A stretch of DNA of 64,000 nucleotides, taken from Powellomyces hirtus. Lineage: Eukaryota > Chytridiomycota > Chytridiomycetes > Spizellomycetales > Powellomycetaceae. The translations under genes were made by a program, and so were the position numbers. The notes below the pieces were generated by a model. It was not told the origin of the DNA. It saw nothing but the letters and a program-made list of their open reading frames with translations, and ran no database searches. Location: NCBI GenBank assembly GCA_025526995.1, contig JAHLKG010000007.1:620001-684000 (forward strand), in the 5' to 3' direction. Positions 46,754-59,489 of this stretch are shown here, piece after piece (the stretch's first letter is position 1; each line of letters begins with the position of its first letter).

Positions 46754-47202
46754 TGTGGTAGCTGAAGAGTATGGATTCGAGGAAAAACTAGGGCGAAGGG
46801 GTTTACATCAGCGTAAGGATCAAAAGTCCCCGCTGAGACGTTGTTCTCCTTCGCGGGACGACAACACTGCAGTGTCATGGCCCTCGCTCGCGCCGAGACA
46901 CGCAACGGCCACTTACATGTAGTTGGGTGGTCCGTTTGAATCAATTTTAGATTGTGGATATCTCCGTATGCTAGGGCACCCAGTGTCTGTGTTTGTTCGC
47001 GGAATAATTGTGCGCCAAGAGTCTTATCGATTGCGACAGTGGAAACAACGATTGCCAGAGTTGCGTCGCGCCGAGGGACGGGGCGCTTGGTCACCGTTGA
47101 GCGAGTGTGTGTGGCTTTGCTGTGACGCTTGAGGCCGACGATGGGGCCGAAACTGTCTGAGACTGGCACATACACATAATTTCTGAGCACGGTTGACGAA
47201 AA
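46754..47202. other. Divergent intergenic region ARPC3/TIM13
   Basis: Shared upstream region of the two genes. No TATA box or other recognised element was seen; open frames across it are not supported. Confidence 0.45.
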
Positions 47203-47575
47203 ATGGCCTCTGACAAAGCACAGGCGTTGATGGAGCAGATCCGGAAGGAGGTGGCAATGCAAAACTTTCAAGAACTGCTGACAGTATGTATCATGAGCAG
47301 CGACAAACAAGCGGGAGCACTGTGCTCATCACCGTTTTGTGGCAATAGCAAATAAACAAAAAGTGCTATTCCAAGTGCATAGTAAAGCCAGGAACAAAGC
47401 TCGACAGCTCTGAGCAGGTTGGGCATTTTCCTGTTTGGAACTCCTCGCATAGGACACTAACGCATTGCAATGTCGGTAGACGTGTCTTCAAAGATGCTCG
47501 GACCGGTATCAAGAGTCTTGGAACGTAGTCAGCAGTGCTTATTTGCGACGGGCACAGAAAGAGAATGCTTTGTAA
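47203..47575 (+). CDS. TIM13: Mitochondrial small Tim chaperone Tim13
   Basis: Three exons: 47203-47283, 47349-47417 and 47480-47575, giving 81 residues. Two CX3C motifs are present (NKKCYSKCIVKPG and TCLQRCSDRYQESW), spaced as in small Tims. The flanks MEQIRKEVAMQNFQELL, KLDSSEQ and WNVVSSAYLRRAQKE match Tim13 rather than Tim8, 9 or 10. Tim13 works with Tim8 as a hexameric chaperone in the mitochondrial intermembrane space and is oxidised by Mia40. Intron phases are all zero. Confidence 0.93.
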
Positions 47576-47775
47576 AATCATCACCTATTCCTCGCGAGCG
47601 CATATAGAATGGCATACATATTAGAATACGTCACACGCCAGACGACTGATCCATCCTTGGTTTATTGGTGCGTACTTCTCATGTGAAATTACGTTCAACA
47701 GCTTGCAATGTAGGTACACACGCGGCCACAGCCGCCATCCATAATATTAATCAGATATCTAAGGCAAAAAAACGT

Positions 47776-49073
47776 TCAATCTCTCTCTACAGCAGGTGCA
47801 GTGTTCTTCATTTCCACAACCATCTTCCGCCCCTTCTTGTGATCCTCGTAATCCCGTCCAACGCGAGACTGCGGGCCAACATCCTTTTGAAAAATGAATC
47901 TCCAGTGTACCATCACCCATGAAGTGTGGTATTGGAGGGTGTTGTAGAATTCAGGAGCAATTGCTCGGACTTTGCGGAGACCGCTCCATGGAACCTGGGC
48001 ATGGCATTAGTGCGCCGTGACGTAAAAGAGCTTCTGTTTGGAGGCGAACAACACCATACCTTGGTGAAATCATGGTGCTCATTGTGGTATCCAATGTTCA
48101 TGAACAGGTAGTTGAGGGACCCGTAGTACGAGTAAGTTTCCTGGCCATCATCGAACGTGAAGTGCTCCTGGATAAAGTGGGCGGCCGCAGGGTGAACTCC
48201 GTATCCGAGCCACAGCGACAGGAACAGATAGAGGAATCCCCTCCATCCGCAGAATTTGACGACCAGGATGTCCGTTGCGACGGACCAGAGGATGTTGTAG
48301 ATTTCCCAGGTGGAGGGCTTCTTCTGTTGGGCCGCACCTCGCACCACGTACATCATCGGGTAGAAGAAGAGGAATGTGAATTTTGCAAGCGGGTTACTTT
48401 TGATCAGCTTGACTTCCCAGTCGAGAGGGAGATCAGGGTCTTTCCCAAGCACGCCCTGATATGCGTGGTGCTCTAGGTGATATCTCCGGAATCTTCAAGA
48501 ACAGCATCCTATTAGCGATCTCCCACGGGAACAGGCCATCAGAAACTTGTAACTGAACACTTACGAAGAGAAGATGGGGACTGGGATACCAACGTTTGCC
48601 AGAAAGCCAACAGCTCGGTTCATGGCCAGAGTCTCACCACACAGATTATGCGTGGCCTCATGGATGATGACGCCAAATACTTGGGTCAGCGAGGCACCGA
48701 CCACGTATATGGTGAGGAGAAACACCCAAGTCGAGTCGGTGTTGATCTTTCCAAAGTAGTACGCCAGACCTAGCTGCAGCGAAGCAGCAAGCACGGTGAC
48801 ATATTTGGTCAGAGGTTCGTAGCCATACAGCTGAGTGATTTGAGGGTGTTTCTCCAGGATCGCGTGCTTGCGCTTAATGTGCGGCTCGTCCAAATTGTCC
48901 ATGGCAATGTCGTTGTGGACATGGGGAATGGAGCGCTCCCAGTCACCCAAGTACAGCGGATGGCGCGGGTCTGGCCCAACAGTCGATCCAGCTGTTGCTT
49001 TGCCCGGTCGAGAGCGGACAGCAGTGGGTTCGGCCGTGACGGCTGCCGCCTTGGTTCCGGTAGTGGTACACAT
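47776..49073 (-). CDS. DES1: Sphingolipid delta(4)-desaturase (DES1-type)
   Basis: Three exons: 48565-49073, 48060-48492 and 47776-47994, giving 386 residues. The N-terminal Lipid-DES part has GDWERSIPHVHNDIAMDNLD, RKHAILEKHPQITQLYGYEP. The three histidine boxes of membrane di-iron desaturases are HEATHN, HLEHH and HNEHH, and several hydrophobic spans surround them (QVFGVIIHEATHNL, LFFYPMMYVVRG). DES1 introduces the 4,5-trans double bond of the long-chain base in ER dihydroceramide, a step for glucosylceramide synthesis in fungi; Saccharomyces lacks it. A CACGTG lies at 49411-49416 upstream. Confidence 0.95.
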
Positions 49074-49593
49074 TATTGTGGGACGCCTTGCCTTGCGCTA
49101 AACGTAGCTTGGCGGGAGATCTCGCAGACGGGGGTACCGACGGTACTATGCTCTTTTGTCGCAAGAAGGCTAAGCTGTCGTATTGCAGCGCAAGTACTAT
49201 CGTACCCAGGTATTGTCGGCAGCAGATGGTAATCCCCACTTGCAAAACGACAAAGGAAAACGGTGGAGACAGGTGGAGGTGGTGCCAAGGGAGGAGGTAG
49301 TTCCGAGGAACGGCAAATAGTGCGGTTGTGATTTGCGTGTGCCTTAGTCAGCAAAATCATTTGGGAGTGGCTTGGGCTGTGCACTGCGCCACCAGAGCCC
49401 TCAGCCCTATCACGTGTTCAGAGGCATGGGATGGGATCGTCTGGTGATCACGGCCTATCCTTTCAAGTCACATGGTAAGCCCATCGACTTCCACATGACT
49501 TCCACATGACTTCTGTCACCTGCATCTAGTCGGTTTGATTGCCAAACAAATCTATGTGACTGAATAAAGGATTCAAATGGGTTGCATCGGCCA

Positions 49594-49614
49594 TCGTCGT
49601 CGTCGTCGTCGTCG
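49594..49614. repeat. (TCG)7 microsatellite
   Basis: Seven perfect TCG units followed by two TTG units in non-coding DNA. Confidence 0.9.
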
Positions 49615-50077
49615 TTGTTGCAAAAGTCATAGCGTTTCTTGGAAAGGAGAAACATTGAGACTCAGAATCAGCTTGAACTTTTGACGGGAATCGAGCAATT
49701 GACAAAGCCAATGGAGTATCAATCCATCGGCCGGTTCCATGAGAATCACTCGACCTTTGTGTAGGGCGGGCATTTCTGCTGATGCGCCATTGGAGTTTTT
49801 CTCGTGAACACGTTTCGCATTTCAGCCGATCGCCTTTCTATTTGGCGAACGGACACCTACCGTTATAGGGCTATTGTACTTACGCAACGCCCGAATGTAC
49901 TAGATAGTATGATAGTCACTGGCAGTCCGTTTCATCAGCCGCACGCTCACATCCTCGCACAACCTGCAACAGACAGAACGCGTCACGCGCTTTACCCTCG
50001 ACGTCGTCGTCGGCCTTTCTTTTCCCCGCCTTTTGCCTGTGCTTGCCGCCCGCCCGAATCTGCTGTGGCTACCAGAG

Positions 50078-50086
50078 TATATAAAA
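50078..50086 (+). promoter_or_regulatory. TATA box of the DUF2855 gene
   Basis: TATATAAAA, 72 bp upstream of the ATG at 50150. Confidence 0.65.
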
Positions 50087-50149
50087 GTGCTGCCCCAAAG
50101 TCAAGCAAAAGCAACCTTTCAAACTGCTCTTTTTTCACTCAAGCGCAAA

Positions 50150-51332
50150 ATGACCGGCACAAACACAGAGCTGTGGGTGGAGCAAGGTGACATAGGCAAG
50201 GTGATCTTCAAGGCGGTCCCCATTCCGGACCTCAAAAAGAATGAGATTCTTTGTCGAATCGACACCTTCGGGTTGTCTGCCAATAACGTCACATACGCCA
50301 TGCTGGGAAGAAGCTACAGGTACATGTCCGCTCCCGTCGTCCGCAATGGATATGAGTTGATGAGCTCACTTCCAAGTGTCCCTTCCTTTCAGGTACTTTG
50401 ACTTCTTTCCCGTTGCTGGCGACACTGAGAAGAAGTATGGCAAGGTGCCCGTCTGGGGGATGGCTACGGTAACACGTAGCAATCACACAGAAATCCCAAC
50501 TGGCGAGCGTATCTACGGCTACTTCCCATTGGCCCAGTATGAAGTCATCAAGGTGTCCTCGTCCGGCTTCACACCAGCCTTTTTCTACACCGAAAGACCG
50601 CACCTCCCTGCGGACCGGAAAGTGTACAACCAGCTATTCCGTCAGAAAGGCGATCCATTCTATGACGCAAAGCACGAGGGCGAGATGATGCTCTTCCGGC
50701 CACTCTACTGGACCAGCTTTTTCCTCGACGACTACATCAACGAAAACGGTTACTTTAATGCAAAGACCGTGGTCATATCCAGTGCAAGCAGCAAAACAGC
50801 CTTTTGCTATGCCTTCTTGGCCAAGCAGCGTGGAATCCACACAATTGCGCTGACAAGCCCCAGCAACGTTGGCTTTGTAAAGTCATTGGGATTCTATGAC
50901 GACATTGTTACATATGAGAATCTTAAGCAGCTGCCGAAGGTAGATAGCTTGTATGTAGATGTATCGGGGAGCAAAGATCTGGCAAAGCAAGTACACGCGC
51001 ACCTCGGAAGCAATCTAAAGCGAGCTCTGAGTGTCGGGATGTCAAACGCGGGTGAAGCGAAAGGGGAGTTCCCCGAAGGGACTGAAATCTTCTTTGCTCC
51101 TCCATGGATGAAGAAACGACAAGAGGAGCTACGTGGAACCCTCCTGGACATCATGAGAAAGTCTTGGAAATCCTCGATGGATCGTGTTGAAGACTGGGTC
51201 AACGTACAGCGACTCACCGGAACGGCGAATGTTGAAAAGACCTGGCTAGCGATGGTCAATGGTAGAACACCGCCCGACATCGGTTACGTGCTGTCCTTGT
51301 GGGACAACCCTCCCATCGGAAGCAAGCTGTAA
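50150..51332 (+). CDS. DUF2855 family protein (MDR/alcohol dehydrogenase-like fold)
   Basis: Exons 50150-50319 and 50393-51332 give 369 residues. The family has a GroES-like N-terminal segment (LCRIDTFGLSANNVTYAMLG) and a Rossmann-like core (TVVISSASSKTAFCYAFLA, then GIHTIALTSPSNVGFVKSLG and YVDVSGSKDL). The classic zinc and GxGxxG signatures of alcohol dehydrogenases are not present. Relatives are common in bacteria and fungi and have no settled function. The long clean exon, TATA box and an AATAAA at 51362-51367, 30 bp past the stop, support a well-expressed gene. Confidence 0.85.
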
Positions 51333-51457
51333 ATAGGCAAGAAGTCTCACGTTTTTCAGAGAATAAACTAGTTTGCAAAGTTCAAAAGGAAGATATCTTT
51401 CCACTGATACTAGAAAATATCCATTCTATTTGCTTACATGTGCGCCCAGTAAAGGTA

Positions 51458-52699
51458 TCACTTTGACTCTGCCGCTACAGGCTGCCATACTTTGATGTGC
51501 TCTATCCACACTTCATCTAAAGGCTGTTCATGCATTGTTTTTACATCGTTGATTGCCTGAAGTGTCTCCAAACCCTCCAAAACCCGTCCGAAAGCCACAT
51601 ATCGTTTGTCAAAGCAGGGCATGGACGTTAGGGTGATGAGGAACGGTGTGGTGGTAGTGTGCGGTCCTTTGGAGGAGGAGATGTAGGAAAGTGTGTATGG
51701 ATCGTGATGGTGAATGAAGTTTTCATCTGAGAGGGCAGGAATACAGTGAGCATACTGAAAACGGTCCTGGAGATGCGCGTCATGTGGAGGTACCTTCTAG
51801 CATCGGGGCTTGTATCGGATGATTTGCGTGATCAATGATTTCTACACCAGAGAAAACCTCAACGAGTTAAAGAAGGAAACGAACATACATCAAACGATCA
51901 TGCACGCACCACCGCATTCCATCCATCCACCTTTGACAATTCTCGTGATCAGAGATTTCTCATAGCTCATGCCATCTCTGCCCTTGACCCAGCTCAAGAA
52001 GTGAGCGACCGTTTTCGGGCATGTCTCGGCAAACAACTCAACGAGCAGTCTGGGGCCCAGCGGTTGCTTCTTGATCTCCGGTGGTTGATCTCCTTTCCTG
52101 ATAGACAAAGAATGCCAAAACTCAATTTCCATGACAGGGTCCGTCAGGGTTTGCAGGAATTTGGTGTGTTCCTTCGTCACCAGCTCCTCATAGAATTCGT
52201 CTGGATGATCATCCGGGACGACGCCGCGCTCCTCCGCCCAAGCCTCGAGCTCTGGCACGGTCATCAATGTGCGGGCCGTGCTTTCAGCCACGCTCTTCAG
52301 CTTATTGATGCCTTTCGTGGTCGTGACGGTTTTGGTGTGTAGCTCGACCAGTGTTGCCGGGAACGTGCTGTCGTGCAGATTTTGGTACTGGGCCTTCAGA
52401 GAATGTCGGCGGATGCTGAATGCGCTTTGCGGTAAGGGCACGACCTCAACAGCAAGATGAGGAATACGAGCCGCCAATTTCTGACAGATAAAGGGGGTTT
52501 GAGCGTATATTATACCCCATCGAACATGAGGACAGTCTCAGGAATCATTGTGTACCTCAACGATAGTCTTTGCCTTGTAGAAGAATGAATGGGAGATTAT
52601 TCCAGTCACGATAAGCTTGTCGCTGGTCGTGGCGGTGACGGTCGAGGCCGCAGCCGCGGGGGCGAAAGACGTTATGGGTAGATGGCACGTTGCTGGCAT
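51458..52699 (-). CDS. PPIL6-like cyclophilin with a degenerate active site
   Basis: Four exons: 52556-52699, 51910-52480, 51794-51841 and 51458-51726, giving 343 residues. The N-terminal about 170 residues (LIVTGIISHSFFYKAKTIVE .. FYEELVTKEHTKFLQ) resemble the PPIL6 N-terminal region rather than a standalone cyclophilin. The cyclophilin domain begins LLVELFAETCPKTVAHFLSW and ends FITL-type LITLTSMPCFDKRYVAFGRV. Compared with cyclophilin A, Arg55 is kept (TRIVKGGWMECGE), but the Gln63 position, the cyclosporin-pocket Trp121 (Phe here) and His126 (Tyr here) are altered. PPIL6 is associated with ciliated cells in animals. It is divergent from TAF5. Confidence 0.8.
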
Positions 52700-52936
52700 T
52701 CTACAAATATTTGAAGAGTGCTATGGCGAAAAGACTAACAACCTTCGTAAATGCTATCTTTGCTGTTCTAGTTCTTCGAAACGTTCTTTTTTGTCGGAGG
52801 GAGCGGGGTGTCGGGCTTTTCGCTGACGCAAGCAGGTTCATTTACCCTTCTTTAGAAAACCAGAAAGTCGCTCACACTACCAAAAACACTCCATGTCCCG
52901 CGTGCATTTTCTCAAAGATTTCTGCAGACGACGAGC

Positions 52937-54844
52937 ATGGCTCAAGAACATCCAGACCGGCTGGTGGCAGCCTATCTGAAAAGCCGGGGTTATCGGCAGT
53001 CGGAAGCGACATTCAAGAAGGAAGCCGTCGTCACACCCCCGACGACTTGGAATGGGCGCGGTGAAGCCTCCATCCCCGACTTTATTCTATTCTACAATGA
53101 GAGCGAAGCGAGCAACCCGAACGCATATCAACGAAGCTATGAGCGGCTGCGGAAATGGGTGGAAGACTCGATCGACAAGTACAAGATGGAGCTGAGAAAA
53201 GTGCTGTTTCCGATATTCGTGCACGCCTACCTGGATCTCGTTGGACGCGGACTGAGAGATCAGGCGAAATCCTTCATAGATAGTTTCAAGTCCGACCACA
53301 CTGAGTTTTACGGACAGGATGTGCAACGGCTTTCAGCCGTTACCGAGCCTCACCATGCCACGGAGAATGAGCTTGCTCAAACCTACCGGTCGAATCGATT
53401 CAATGTCCAAATGAGCCGATACTCGTTCGAGCTCCTCCTGTCGTACCTTCAGGACAACAAATTCATGCTGATACTGCGGATTGTCAACGAGCACATTAGC
53501 ATTTTCGTCGAGAATGTGCTACCGGATGCGGCGGAGGATGACGATGACCTGGCCGCGCAGTTGGGCCTTGCAGGACAGCCTTCACATCAATTGGAAAGCT
53601 TCAACAAGCAGAAGCTGCTGTTGGGAGAACTCCCTCCAGATATACCGTTTCTCACAGACTTGGAGCGCACCATCAAAGAAGAGGCGCCCAGTGACGTCAA
53701 TGAGTTGTTGGAGGAATTGCAGAAGGTGAAGAAGGAGCCATCGGCGGACGCACCGACGATTGCGTACCCGCCAAAACGATTGCTGGACATACCTGCTGCG
53801 ATTGAGGAACTCCGAGAGGCGCGAAATAGAGTTCAAGTGACGCCCATGTCACCGATCTCGATTTGCTGCTACACCTTTCACAACACCTATGGCAGTTTAC
53901 AATCGCTCAGGCTTTCTCCCGACGCGTCGATGATAGCTGGAGGGTTTGCCGACTCTTTTATTCGGTTATGGGACATAGATACTGGCCTCACCAAAGGCGC
54001 AAGCTCAGCCAGAGCTGACAAGAGCAAGGACGTGGTTTCTTCAAGTGACTTGGGTCCTGCCCGACGACTCGTCGGACACGCGGGACCAGTGTACGCGACG
54101 AGTTTCAGTGCAGACCAGCGCTATCTGATCTCATGTTCGGAAGACCAGACCGCCCGACTGTGGAGTCTCGACACATACACGAATCTGGTGGCCTACAAAG
54201 GCCACAACTACCCAGTGTGGGACGTGGATTTTAGTCCCCAAGGATGGTATTTCGCGACCGCGTCGCATGACAAGACTGCCCGCCTCTGGAGCTGCGACCA
54301 CATATACCCGCTGCGCATCTTTGTCGGACATTTGTCTGATGTCGATACGGTCAAGTTCCACCCCAATGGGAGTTACGTGCTGACGGGCTCCACGGATCGA
54401 ACGAGCCGGCTGTGGGACATACAACGAGGAGAGTGCGTGCGCGTGTTCAAAGGGCACAATGGGGCAGTGCAGACAGTGGCGTTCTCGCCCGACGGGCGGA
54501 CCATGGCATCGGCGGGCGAGGACCACACTGTGATGCTGTGGGACATTGGCTCAGGGAAACGGCTGAAGAAGCTGGTCGGGCACACCGGAATGGTGTACGG
54601 CCTTGAGTTCAGCAAAGACGGAACCGTACTGGCATCTGGGGGAGCGGACAACTCTGTCCGAATATGGGACGTGAAGAAGGCAGAGACCAAGGAGATTGGC
54701 GTGAAGAAAGACCACAGCAAGGCCTTGGATCGGCCAAGTCAATCGCTGCTGGGCGCATACCCAACGAAACGAACACCCATTTACGACTTGCGCTTCACAC
54801 GGACGAATATCCTGATGGCATTGGGCGCCTTCACCTTGGATTAA
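52937..54844 (+). CDS. TAF5: TFIID/SAGA subunit TAF5
   Basis: A single exon encodes 635 residues. Residues about 6-38 form a LisH motif (LVAAYLKSRGYRQSEATFKK). Residues about 50-190 form the TAF5 N-terminal NTD2 domain (RKVLFPIFVHAYLDLVGRGL, SFIDSFKSDHTEFY, FELLLSYLQDNKFMLILRIV). After a Glu-rich linker, WD40 repeats fill residues about 310-600, with GH..VYATSFSADQRYLISCSE and typical WD endings (LWDID, LWSLD, LWDIQRG, IWDVKK). TAF5 scaffolds histone-fold TAFs in TFIID and SAGA. Size is near that of animal TAF5L/yeast Taf5. The ATG lies 237 bp from the divergent PPIL6-like start. Confidence 0.95.
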   Translation: MAQEHPDRLVAAYLKSRGYRQSEATFKKEAVVTPPTTWNGRGEASIPDFILFYNESEASNPNAYQRSYERLRKWVEDSIDKYKMELRKVLFPIFVHAYLDLVGRGLRDQAKSFIDSFKSDHTEFYGQDVQRLSAVTEPHHATENELAQTYRSNRFNVQMSRYSFELLLSYLQDNKFMLILRIVNEHISIFVENVLPDAAEDDDDLAAQLGLAGQPSHQLESFNKQKLLLGELPPDIPFLTDLERTIKEEAPSDVNELLEELQKVKKEPSADAPTIAYPPKRLLDIPAAIEELREARNRVQVTPMSPISICCYTFHNTYGSLQSLRLSPDASMIAGGFADSFIRLWDIDTGLTKGASSARADKSKDVVSSSDLGPARRLVGHAGPVYATSFSADQRYLISCSEDQTARLWSLDTYTNLVAYKGHNYPVWDVDFSPQGWYFATASHDKTARLWSCDHIYPLRIFVGHLSDVDTVKFHPNGSYVLTGSTDRTSRLWDIQRGECVRVFKGHNGAVQTVAFSPDGRTMASAGEDHTVMLWDIGSGKRLKKLVGHTGMVYGLEFSKDGTVLASGGADNSVRIWDVKKAETKEIGVKKDHSKALDRPSQSLLGAYPTKRTPIYDLRFTRTNILMALGAFTLD

Positions 54845-54976
54845 TGTTACTGTCGCGTTATTTTTCTTGTACATATACCAAATTTTTCATTTGATAGCGA
54901 CAGGCAAAACTAGCAAGCAGAACCGTCTATCTATATCTGCACATGTATACATTTCGACGCTACATCCGGACGCAAT

Positions 54977-56771
<1,795 letters not shown>

Positions 56772-56953
56772 TGCGGAACTTGAAAGTGCCTGATGTCACA
56801 CATCCATCCTTTCCTCACTAGCAGCCACCAAAGTCAAGTGTCAGAGATATGTGATCGAGATTGAAATGTATGTGCCAAAAAAGGAGCAGAGAAAATAGGA
56901 GACTGCATTCAAAGCAAAGCAAAACGGATATGTTCTTTCAGCTTCGGTTGTAA

Positions 56954-57938
56954 TTATTGGCCAATCAGCCGTCTAAACGCCTCCGGGGCTCTGAGGACTC
57001 TTCGTTGCGAAGAGCCGGGTATGTTTGGATACACGTCGTCCAAGAAAAAGTAGATATGTCCAACAAACAGACCAACGAGATCCCCCATCGGCCACTGGTT
57101 ATTCAGCAGAACCGTGAATCCTAACAGCACCCATGGAAGATATGGAGCGTTGAAGTTGAAGACTCCCAGGAAGTTCATGCGAATGGAGGAATTCCGCCGG
57201 GACCACACATAGACAAGCATGAACGTGAGCGGCGATGAGAGGAATGTTATGGCCAGACGTGCCGGGAGAAGCGGGGATATCAGCTGAATATCGGGCGGGA
57301 TTAGCATATGATGCCAAGCAGACGACTATGAATGCAGATCAAGGGTAACTTTACTATCGTAGACACCATGCCGAACAGCAAGAACCAAATGAAATCAGCA
57401 GTGCGGCCACGGAAAGATCCTTCTTCCAACATCCGGCTATACCGGACACTACAGGGAGGAGGACGAATCTTGAGAGTCTGGCTCTGTCAGACCAATATTC
57501 CGCAAGACATGCACTCACAGGAAGAACATATGGAAGAGGAAATCTAACGAGAAATCCCCAAAGTATAGGAAACTGGTTACGAGTCTCCACCACTGTCGAG
57601 AAATGCCACAAAAACGAGAGAGCAAGGTGAGAACTAAGGTCTTGACCACAGCGACTAATCACTATGCCTGAACACTTGCAACACTCATGTTCTCAGCCTT
57701 TGGCATCTACCTGCCGTGCTTTCCATATTAGACTCCAGTTGAAGTAAAGGTGAAACGGTGACACAAGGTCTAATTGCTGAATTGTTCAGGAAACAAGTCA
57801 ATGCAGGGACCTCAGCGTGTAGACCCAAGGAAAGCAACGACCACTCACGCAAGACAGAGTTGCCAGAACAACGGCTGTGACGTACGTTCTTGTGACTACC
57901 GGCACTTCGTAATACCATTCTTCTATTGGAAACGGCAT
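56954..57938 (-). CDS. Derlin (Der1-like ERAD membrane protein)
   Basis: Five exons: 57849-57938, 57711-57776, 57519-57592, 57355-57448 and 56954-57283, giving 217 residues. The N-terminus [20 protein letters not shown], followed by [29 protein letters not shown] and [19 protein letters not shown], matches Derlins from start to end. Several hydrophobic helices cover the rest, with [19 protein letters not shown] and [12 protein letters not shown] before the tail. Derlins are rhomboid pseudoproteases of the ER membrane that help retrotranslocate misfolded proteins to p97/Cdc48. There is no catalytic Ser-His pair, as expected. A C-terminal SHP box is not evident. Confidence 0.95.
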
Positions 57939-58116
57939 ATTGCTCTGTTCTTCAAAGACGTTCGCGATGGTCCTCTAGTTGCTGGGTGTCCGAGAGTACT
58001 GGGAAAATGCGTGCGGTCGATAGACACTAGTCCCAACGCAAATATGTAGAAGCTGTAAAGTCAAACTCAAGTGTTCGAAGTGTCGACTTGAGGACTTTTT
58101 TGTGAATGGTGGGCTT

Positions 58117-58338
58117 TCAAGATTGCACGCGCAACAAAATCGACATGACACGTTGCCACTTGTCATTCGCGGAGGCCGCTATGACGGCAACACCCTTGCA
58201 TTCAATCTTGTCAAAAATGTCAGCCACAGTTTGCCAGCCGGGTACTGAAACGACGTTGTTCGATATCATTTCACTTTTTGAAATTTCGGTCTGTTCGTTC
58301 ACGACGAGTGACGGCAGGTATAGGATAACCGTGTGCAT
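58117..58338 (-). CDS. Possible small orphan protein or terminal exon
   Basis: This 73-codon frame reads as plausible folded protein (VILYLPSLVVNEQTEISKSE, then VPGWQTVADIFDKIECKGVA and VAVIAASANDKWQRVMSILL). A stop lies directly upstream of its ATG, so it is either a complete small protein or, through an acceptor-like TTTCAG at about nt 58245, the last exon of a split gene whose other exons I could not place. I do not recognise the family. Confidence 0.25.
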   Translation of the reverse strand: MHTVILYLPSLVVNEQTEISKSEMISNNVVSVPGWQTVADIFDKIECKGVAVIAASANDKWQRVMSILLRVQS

Positions 58339-58911
58339 TCAAACATGGCTTATGGCGAAACAAGAGGGTGCTCTTGTCGCTAAAATCCGAATGGACACTG
58401 CAAGCCATGCCTCTCTAGTCTCATCATTGCTTTGGAATAAAAGCATTGATGCATACATATGCATGCGTATGTGCATCACTTTGCGGCAGTGCCCTCCATA
58501 TATCTCCTACAACTTGAAAGCTGACACCACATAGAGAACCATGGGTGCTCACCAAGACGTTTTTGAGTAGTATGTGCACATGGTGCTGAAAGCAGAGGTG
58601 AGAGCGATGACTGAATCAGAAACTATTTGGCAATATCTTGTTTGTCCTCATTCTGATTCAGAACAGGTCTGAGGTTTTTTTCATCATTTCAGTCATCGCT
58701 CTTCTCTTGCCTGTGGTTGGCGGAAAAACAGGCGGAATAAACTTGGCGGAGGCACTGAGGCAAACCCGCAACGGTCGCCTATAGTGCGTCGAACAAGTTC
58801 AATCGCCTTTGCGGGACGGGAACTGACTATTCAAAAAGTAAAATCCGAGTGGAGGGTGAGCTGCATGCGCATAGAGAAAGAGAGAGCAATAAGGAGAAAA
58901 GACGCACGCCC

Positions 58912-58930
58912 GCACACACACACGCACACA
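58912..58930. repeat. CA-rich microsatellite
   Basis: Interrupted CA dinucleotide run in non-coding DNA. Confidence 0.8.
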
Positions 58931-59489
58931 GGGGAGGGGAATGAATCAGAAACAAAATGGTTCCACACATGAGCGTTCGGAAGAACGAAAGTTAAATTGT
59001 TTTATTTATCTCATCAGATTCGCAGGTGCGATAGTATCTGTTTGACGGTGTGTGCGGCGTATAGTGGTATGGTGCAACTTACCAGAGGAATTAGATCCAA
59101 TGCAAAGTGAAGCAAGCGGAGAGGGTTGGAAAGTGCGGGGGATGGACAACGGCTCCCGCTCTTTTATATTCGGCAGTTGTGCCCTGCGCCACTCGTAAAA
59201 AAGTGAAAAATGTTTGTGTTTCGTAAGCGAATCATTATTATTCCTTATTTGGCTTTAATTGAAACGCGCAATGCAACTGGGCACCTCATCGACTCGGCCA
59301 AATGCCGTTTCGACATCACATTAGTGATATTAAGCTATCGATACGTTAAAGATTGCCAAACGTGTGGGTATCTATGGACTACGAATGTGATTATAACAGC
59401 GATTCGCGTCTCCCCGGCCTCCGTGCGTGTATGATAATGCCAATGCGATTTATGGGTTTATGCCAGCAGAGCTGCGATGGAGACCACAT

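Larger units (their letters stand above)
49074..50149. other. Divergent intergenic region DES1/DUF2855
   Basis: Holds a CACGTG (49411-49416), a TCG trinucleotide repeat (49594-49614) and a TATA box near the right end. Open frames over the repeat are not supported. Confidence 0.5.
57939..59489. other. 1.5-kb stretch with no confirmed gene
   Basis: Lies between Derlin and TFIIE-beta. It holds a (CA)-rich microsatellite at 58912-58930 and an orphan short open frame at 58117-58338 (minus). Nothing else is supported. Confidence 0.45.
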
